Assembly: GCA_036873755.1 (NCBI GenBank)
Contig: JAVTVY010016099.1
Location: forward strand, 1 to 64,000
Length of the DNA stretch: 64,000 bases
From: Hanleya hanleyi
Lineage: Eukaryota > Mollusca > Polyplacophora > Lepidopleurida > Hanleyidae
Direction of reading: 5' to 3'
Positions within the stretch are counted from its first letter, which is position 1. The number at the start of each line of letters is the position of its first letter. The notes below the pieces were generated by a model. That model saw only the letters and a program-made list of their open reading frames with translations, ran no database searches and was not told the origin of the DNA. Made by a program: the position numbers and the translations under genes. This document shows, in pieces, positions 57,371 to 64,000 of this stretch.

Positions 57371-58798
57371 CCCGGAGCTTTAGGGACCATATGAATATCG
57401 TTTGAAACAACATCTTTATAGTGTTCAGGAATGACTTGAAATGTGAAAATTCTGTAATAAACAACCAAAGAATTTTTTAAGAGGATTTCATTTCATTCTA
57501 ATACCAGTTTTCATATTTTATGTTGTAATACCAACATTTCATATATATCAAAATTATTAAAGATCATGCTGAGTCTACAAATCAGACTATGAACAAAGTT
57601 ACTAATTGGTAACGTGGTTGTTATTCTCGTAACAAAATTGGCATCAGTTCGATGACGACGGTTACTTTTTCTTAACAATGTTACGTTTTATCACCTATGT
57701 TACTATATTTTCGAAATCACAGACAAAAATTTTCAATGAAACTTCACAGTTGGTTTTTTCTGCTACTGTCAAACAACTGTAATTGTCGTTGAAATTAGAA
57801 CGCTGAATGGTCCCAATCCCTGATGACGTACCAGTATTATATCTCTCTCAATCAGGTGATGACTTGTGTATTCATTCATCTGCATGACACGTGATCACTT
57901 ATCCAGAAATCTAACATTGCTTATGTAACACGAAACCAATTAAATTGTCATTGTCGAAGCAAAGTACATGTGCTGTACGGAAACACCAATTAAAGCTTAC
58001 TCTTCCGACTGTGCCAGCTCATTGTCCTCGCGCTGGCAGTTAAGTTGATGTCGTGTCACATGAGAGAGGTGACAGGCTAATTGAATTGTATAAAGATCCT
58101 CACCAGTCATTTAATGGTCTGCATTGCATCAAGGGATAGAAGTGGGATTTTATTGTCATGGATGTAGGGGGCTTACGCCATCAGGTTTAAGGACAATTGA
58201 GTTTTTAAAGGAAGAGAAATGCACACTGCAACGTCCAAATCCAGTACATTTTCACGGAATTGAAACCAGTAGTACAGGATCATACATTTTGCTCTGCCTG
58301 GCATTCTGATCTTACCAAAACCTCTGTGTGTGGACTAAATTAATCTCCTCACACAGAAGTGTTCTTTGGCGTTTTTGGTTCTTTGGAATTGAACTTTAAC
58401 CCAAAACCCCTGTAGGGGTCTCGCCATCTTGTGCAGGATTTCTGCAGAAACCAAGAACTGTTCTGTCTAACTGTTTTACTGATCGGAAAACATATATTTA
58501 TCTTGAAATATACTCAACAGATATTCAATGTATTTCAAAACAGCACTGTCACACTGTTTGAAGGCAGCTTTTTGACAAATAACCTTAGAACTATATGTTG
58601 CGGAAATATATATCGGTTAATCGCGGCTGATATTAACTCGTCAAGTTAGACGGTCGTCATGTTCGTTTAATGTGGCAACAGATGACCTTGGGTCAACTCC
58701 GGCAAAGTCCGTGAGACTCTGACAGTGCTAAATGGAGAGGCGCGAAGCAGAACATAATGAATGCCTGGTAGAGCTTGCCAAAACATGTGTATCGGAAA
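57371..58798. other. no gene seen
   Basis: AT-rich. 58215-58360 is the second copy of the dispersed repeat at 50640-50742. No exon recognised. Confidence 0.45.
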
Positions 58799-60802
58799 TT
58801 ACCTTTGAGCTCTCTGGAACCTGGATATGGCTTGTCTCAAATTGGGTTTGTTGACACGACGAGGTTCTCCCGAAGAGCCCCCTTCAATGTCATACCCCGG
58901 GTTCGTATTGCTCCATCTAGACGATGGATGCGTATCGCTCCCCCTGGTGGGGGATTGAGCTGTCCTACCGGGAATATTCTGTATGGGGCGGCCATTGGAA
59001 TCTTCAGTTGGATTTGTTTCAACAATGACGTCACTATTCGAACTTGTCTCGTCACTGCAGTCTGTAATTCGTATTTCTGGTATGAGATGAACCGGGGATG
59101 GCGGTGTCCCTGGCCTACCATTATTTATATGGTTATCATAATCAATATCTTCCGAATATTCCGCATTTGTGTGCATCCATGCTGTCTCTCTGAAATCCGA
59201 ACGTCCAATCGGCGGCCTGTTCGTCATTCGGGACCTTTCGGGTCTTTCCGGTGGATAATTTTCGTTATTGCGTGGGTTTTGCCTGTTATAGTCATCTTCT
59301 TCATCGTCCAAAATGTCCTCGTTCTCATCTTCTTCGTCGCCTTCGTCGTCTACAGAAAGAAATTGTCTGTTAAGTTGCCCGGATGTAGACGGCCTTTCAT
59401 TCACCTCTTCGCTTCTACCCTCCACATTAATCCCGGAATCAACGCTTCGGCCTATTTGCAGCAGGCGCTGGCTCTGTTGACCATCCTCGCTTTCGAATCT
59501 TGGGTCGTCTTCGTCTTGTATTACGCCATCCTCTTCCTCAATGAACCCCCCTATGAATCGCCTACCGCTAGCGTCGTACGTGGGCTCCTGTCGACGCCGA
59601 GGTTGTCTTGGTGGAATCTGCCTTCTGTCGGAATCTTCTCTTCGTTGAACTCGTGACGGTGCATTGTTCCTGTTCACGTGAGTATTTCGAGCAGTATCCC
59701 GGGTTGGCCCATTAGTCTCACCTCTGTTTGTATTCGCGCGCGCCTGAAGAGCTATATCTCTCAGATTTCTTCGTCCACCATTTTGTCGAGCACCAGAGTC
59801 CCGATTGTTTAAAAGCTGTGATGTCAATGATTGCAGACTTTGACGAGAATTTCCCTGTGCCGCCGGTAGAGGGCGTCTGGGTCGAGGAGCCACCTCTGGT
59901 GGAACCCTGATGGAGAAAGAGCGTTTTAAAATTGACTGTGCAGAACTACGATCAATATTTGCACCACTAGTTTGTCTTCGTTATATAAGACATAACAGAT
60001 AGATTATTCAATAGATAATCCACCTTTGACATCACCAGCCTGTTTGCATATGAGAATTTTCGTCCAATTTCTTCAACTTTGTCTTGCCATATCTCGGGTA
60101 TGTCTACGATTGTTTCCTTGCAACAAACAACTCGTTCATTCATTGGTTATTTTCTCCGGTTGAAATCAGATAAAAAACAGACACAAAAAAAATACCTGTT
60201 TCAGATATTTTCTTTCAAACACAAAACAATGGTGATAGCCATCACAAAAAAAGGTGACGACAGCCTCACCATTAAATGGTGATCAGTTAGAACCACCACC
60301 ATATTCCATCATTCCCCCTGTATGGTGATGGCATCACCATTTATTTGTGAGGGGGCTTACACTCATTACTCATCACCATGATGGTCATCACCATTTATTG
60401 GTGAGAGGACCTGGTCCTCGAGAATAAATGGTGATAACCTGGAATCTGCACTCCTTGCTCCGCATCATTTATTGGTGATGACCAGGCCCTTCAACAATAC
60501 ATGGTGATGAACTTACGTCCTCATCCATTGCCATCACCGGTAAATTGAGAGGACAAGGCCTCGACTCCAATTATTGGTGACGGGCTATCGCCATTTCTTA
60601 TTGTGAAGATTGGAATTGATCCGTTAGAAGACAAATGACATTTGGTTGCATATTCACCTTCTTGGATATGTTGGTTTTCCACGAACCACGGCGACTGGAG
60701 GCGGGGTGTTGCCCATGTTGGATGATATCATTTTTGCCATCCTCGTTGCCGCCAGAACGGAAGCCACTACAATAAGCAAAACAAAAATATTACCTATCCG
60801 AC
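58799..60802 (-). CDS. membrane protein with long acidic disordered tail, partial (two exons)
   Basis: Two minus-strand exons join in phase: 60802-60658 (acceptor CTCCTTAG, donor GTGAAT) and 59906-58799 (acceptor CTCCATCAG, stop TAA at 58801-58799). The first encodes RIGNIFVLLIVVASVLAA, a single membrane segment, then TRMAKMISS and PPPVAVVRGKPTYPR. The second gives about 370 residues of low complexity: Arg/Asn/Gln-rich (RQSLQSLTSQLLNNRDSGA), then FIEEEDGVIQDEDDPRFESE, a strongly acidic run (DDEGDEEDENEDILDDEEDD), PPERPERS and a Ser/Thr/Asn/Pro-rich end. It fits a type I membrane protein with a cytoplasmic tail; 5' exons should lie to the right. At the 3' end CAAAG/GTAATT could also be a donor. 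Family unknown. Confidence 0.55.
60225..60600. repeat. cluster of ATCACCATTTATTGGTGAT hairpins
   Basis: At least eight occurrences of TCACCA or TGGTGA, many forming self-complementary ATCACCATTTATTGGTGA(T/G), spaced irregularly in the intron of the membrane-protein gene. Confidence 0.75.
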
Positions 60803-61324
60803 CTAAGGAGAGAATGACAGAAACTCGACAAAGAAAATAAAATATCAAAATATCGGAATATATAATTAAAACATACCATACTCAACATGATGTTAAAGTT
60901 GAATATTTAATTAAGTCTTTACCGTACGTTATAAAATCCCAGAAAAAGATGAGTGTTTCTTTTCTACTTATATCAGCAATGCTCTGTTTTTTTATACCAC
61001 ATACTTAGAATAATCGTAATATATATTGAATTATAATAACTAGTTCTTCCTCCGAGAAAGCCGTTTAGATTTGTTATTCAATTTTATTAGAAGATATTTA
61101 AAACAATAGCAAGATTCGATCGAAGCAACGTCTAACTATTATAGCAACATCAGAAATGCAGATATGTAGACTGGAGCCCAGACAAATCAGTTTCTACTTC
61201 TCTCTACTTCAGTGTACAATCGTTCACTCTAACACGAAACACCTACATGTAACACAGCCAACTTATCCACAGTTAAGGGCAACTCTAACTTGATATGCCG
61301 GTCAAGGCGTATGCTCATTAAATC
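60803..61324. other. no exon seen
   Basis: AT-rich. Should contain or be followed by the 5' exons of the membrane-protein gene, but none could be recognised. Confidence 0.4.
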
Positions 61325-61777
61325 AGCGCGAATCTCTACGTCGCCACAGTTCTAACCAGTTCTGGTGAGGTAAGTAGTAGAGAAAGCGTAAAACTAGGCA
61401 ACTTGACCTTTGACCTAATTAACTTCCAGAGTTCAAGTTGACTAGATTTACGCCCCAGTCAGTTCAATGTTAGTTTACATCCACTCACTTCCATGTTAAT
61501 TCAGTTTCAGGGGTCACTTCTGGGAGGTGCATTGTGAGATCGCGGGTGCATGAAAAACTCGGACTTGAGCCAATCTGGATATGTCTTGAAAAATCCGGGA
61601 AAACGGACTTCACATGAACCCAAATGCGCCTACCGGAAGAGACTTCTGGAATATTGACGTGGCTGGAGAGTAAATTAACTTTGAAGTGACTTGGGCGTAA
61701 AACTAGACAACTTGAGCTCTGTAGGTCAAGTTGCCTAGTTTTATGCTTTCTCTACTACTGACGTAGAGACTCGCGCG
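61325..61777. mobile_element. palindromic element
   Basis: GCGCGAATCTCTACGTC, GTAGTAGAGAAAGCGTAAAA, CTAGGCAACTTGACC and GTTGACTAGATTTACGCCC on the left are inverted on the right. An outer pair (CCACAGTTAAGG at 61269 and CCTTAACTGTGG at 61900) may extend it. Confidence 0.8.
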
Positions 61778-62579
61778 AAACGGAGACGAAATAGACTATT
61801 CGTCGGTAAACGTTAAATTCATATTTCAGCTTAAACATCATATTAAGTGAATCTAATACTAGTATAAATAAGTTCACCGTACAGCTGTTCGGTATTTTTC
61901 CTTAACTGTGGACTATGTTACCAGGGTACTTTACTAGTTTTCCGACAGCTGACCAAGATACCCATCAATACTTTTCACCACAAATACCAACATATTGAAA
62001 ACAGCACCTCACAAACTGTACGTTCTCGAGCGGATCTGCGCAAAATCTAGAACAGTATACATTGCTACCTATATAGCCGAAGCACAGAAGATTGCCACTT
62101 GACAATAGTACATATTATATACGTGAAACCACAAAAATACACAACCACACCTAGCACCACGATCTCATACAAAGCTCTCAAATTTGATGAACACAGAGAA
62201 GCTCTAACATTATCTGCATTGTTTCGTTGAACATTTAACGACGTTGATTCGGCTCACATTGAACACGGTGAATTTCCTACCTCGCCATTTTGTGGAAGAA
62301 TTAACAGCTCAAGATCTCTAAGTAGTATACAAAGAGTAAATAGGGGACGTTTGACCTCAGAAATTTGCATATTAGGGAGGTCACGGGAGGGTCACAGAGG
62401 TCAAATGCAATATAGTTCCGGCAGAAAGACCAAAAGCTACCTCCACTCCAGGAGAGTTCCAATTGCTGCAGCGGATGTATTCAGGATGTATTCATCCGCG
62501 GTGATGCGGTTTGGCCGCGGTTTTGGCGGTGATTCGGTCTCGGGAAAAAGCTTCCGCGGAGAAAAAGTAGTCCCTAGAT
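61778..62579. other. no gene seen
   Basis: No recognised feature apart from the outer inverted piece near 61900. Becomes richer in GC after 62350. Confidence 0.45.
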
Positions 62580-64000
62580 AAAATGGTCCGATGGGGTCGA
62601 GTGAGGTATCAAAGTGAAGCTTATGTGAAGGGGCATCTAATGGGCTGGGTGTGGGGTTGACATATCGGCCTTCTGCGCATGCGCGGTGGCCGAAGGGTAT
62701 GAAAATAGCCGTTTTGGGATGTAGGGGAGTCCCTAATGGTCCAATGGAGTCGAGTGAGGTATCAAAGTGAAGCCTAGGTGAAGGGGTATTTTATGGCTGG
62801 GTTAGTGCATGTAAAATTTTTCCTGAAAAAAAACGGAACTCGGACTTTATCGAAAAATCCGGGAAAATACCTATATGGGGTATGGGGGTCCGATTGTGTC
62901 GAGTGAGGTATCAAAGTGAAGCATTAGGATTTCGCTGACGTCCTAGTAATAAACATAATCTATAGGTGTTGTACCATGTTAATAGGATCAGTCTAGCATC
63001 TGTACCACCCTAGGGTCGAGTGTTTATTGTCCCGTGTATCTCCGCAAGAAAACAACAAACAAAATGGCGGCTCCAGGATGGTGTGGGGATGCCCTTTCCA
63101 TATCACGGCGTCGACAGTAGCGCCATCTGCACACATTGACGCAAGGGAGACAACTCGTGTGGCCTAAGGATATGGAAATAGCCGTGTTGGAGCTAGGGGA
63201 GCCACAAATGGTCCAATGGGATCGAGTGAGGTATCAAAGTAAAGCCTAGGTGAAGGGGCATCTGATGGGCTGGATGTGGGGTTGAACTAGCGTCATTCTG
63301 TGCATGCGCGGTGGCCCAAGGGTATGGAAATAGCCGTTTTGGAGCTAGGGGAGTTACTACTGGTCCAGTGGGGTCATATGAGGTATCAATGTGAAGCCTA
63401 GGTGAGGGGGCATCTGATGGGCTGGGTGTGGGGTTGAACTAGCGTCATTCTGCGCATGCGCGGTGGCCCAAGGGTATGGAAATAGCCGTTTTGGAGCTAG
63501 GGGAGTTACTACTGGTCCAGTGGGGTCGAATGAGGTATTAAAGTGAAGCCTATGTGAGGGGGCATCTGACTGGACTAGTGGGTTTGAACTAGCGTCATTC
63601 TGCGCATGCGCGGTGGCCCAAGGGTATGGAAATAGCCGTGTTGGGAGCTAGGGGAGCCACAAATGGTCCAATGGGGTCGTATGAGGTATCAAAGTAAAGC
63701 CTAGGTGAAGGGGCATCTGACTGGACTAGTGGCTCGGCCGTTGTCACCATTCTGCGCATGCGCGGTGGCCCAAGGGTATGGAAATAGCCGTTTTGGAGCT
63801 AGCGAAGCCAATAATGGTCCAATGGGATCGAGTGAGGTATCAAAGTGAAGCTTATGTGAAGGGGCATCTGACTCGACTAGTGGGTTGACATAGCGTCATT
63901 CTGCGCATGCGCGGTGGCCCAAGGGTATGGAAATACCCGTTTTGGAGCTAGGGGAGTTACTACTGGTCCAGTGGGGTCGAATAAGGTATTAAAGTGAAGC
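62580..64000 (+). repeat. 151-bp satellite, runs off the right edge
   Basis: About nine units of 150-152 bp marked by GAGGTATCAAAGTGAAGC, GAAGGGGCATCTGA, CTGCGCATGCGCGGTGGCC and GGGTATGGAAATAGCCG. GCGCATGCGC or a one-base variant sits at 62675, 63298, 63452, 63602, 63753 and 63903. A foreign stretch interrupts the array at about 62930-63150. Units are very similar from 63150 onward. Confidence 0.92.

Noticed and set aside
58775..59656. Plus-strand frame of 293 codons opposite the acidic-tail exon
   Set aside because: Antisense shadow of a biased coding exon; it gives hydrophobic low-complexity protein without splice or homology support, while the minus strand has matching exon phases.
1..64000. 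CRISPR arrays, prokaryotic operons, riboswitches, rRNA
   Set aside because: Introns, poly(A)-type signals and animal genes show a eukaryotic nuclear sequence; none of the repeats has the spacer structure of a CRISPR array and no rRNA was recognised.

Overview
The window is nuclear DNA from an animal, most likely a marine lophotrochozoan such as a mollusc or brachiopod. Two conserved animal genes can be read as spliced exons with GT-AG borders and matching phases. Most of the remaining sequence is repeats: palindromic (foldback or MITE-like) elements, minisatellites and decayed retroelements. The phylum is inferred from gene content and repeat style and was not tested.

Layout. Positions 1-1500 hold three compact, intronless minus-strand genes, each behind its own TATA box. 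Two are paralogues that appear to carry a duplicated PC4-like motif, and the third is a small tail-anchored protein. The arrangement looks viral (an endogenous DNA virus or Polinton-like element) rather than cellular. Upstream of them lie two minisatellites (20 bp x 4 and 35 bp x 15) and a CRE plus NRF1-type palindrome. From 2980 to 11517 (+) are seven exons for the C-terminal part of a cytosolic phospholipase A2 (PLA2G4A-like); the exons for its C2 domain and nucleophile serine are not in the window. From 33077 down to 25795 (-) is an apparently complete seven-exon urate oxidase (uricase) of 299 residues. Smaller candidates are a 129-residue basic protein (52104-51715, -) and a two-exon fragment of a membrane protein with a long acidic, disordered tail (60802-58799, -).

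Repeats. Two large foldback elements with tandem cores (16.8-19.6 kb and 35.8-39.2 kb) are present; the second is split by a tRNA-derived SINE-like piece and a 5'-truncated LINE. Two copies of a 1.7-2.1 kb element lie in opposite orientation at 22.7-24.4 and 53.7-55.7 kb. There are at least ten shorter palindromes, several minisatellites (48, 42 and 27/108 bp units), and a 151-bp satellite running off the right edge whose units often carry GCGCATGCGC. A degenerate Ty3/Gypsy pol relic lies in uricase intron 1.

The two host enzymes are not functionally linked: cPLA2 releases arachidonate from membranes, and uricase oxidises urate. The most unusual part is the left edge, where a virus-like gene cluster lies either inside a cPLA2 intron or next to a truncated cPLA2 copy.
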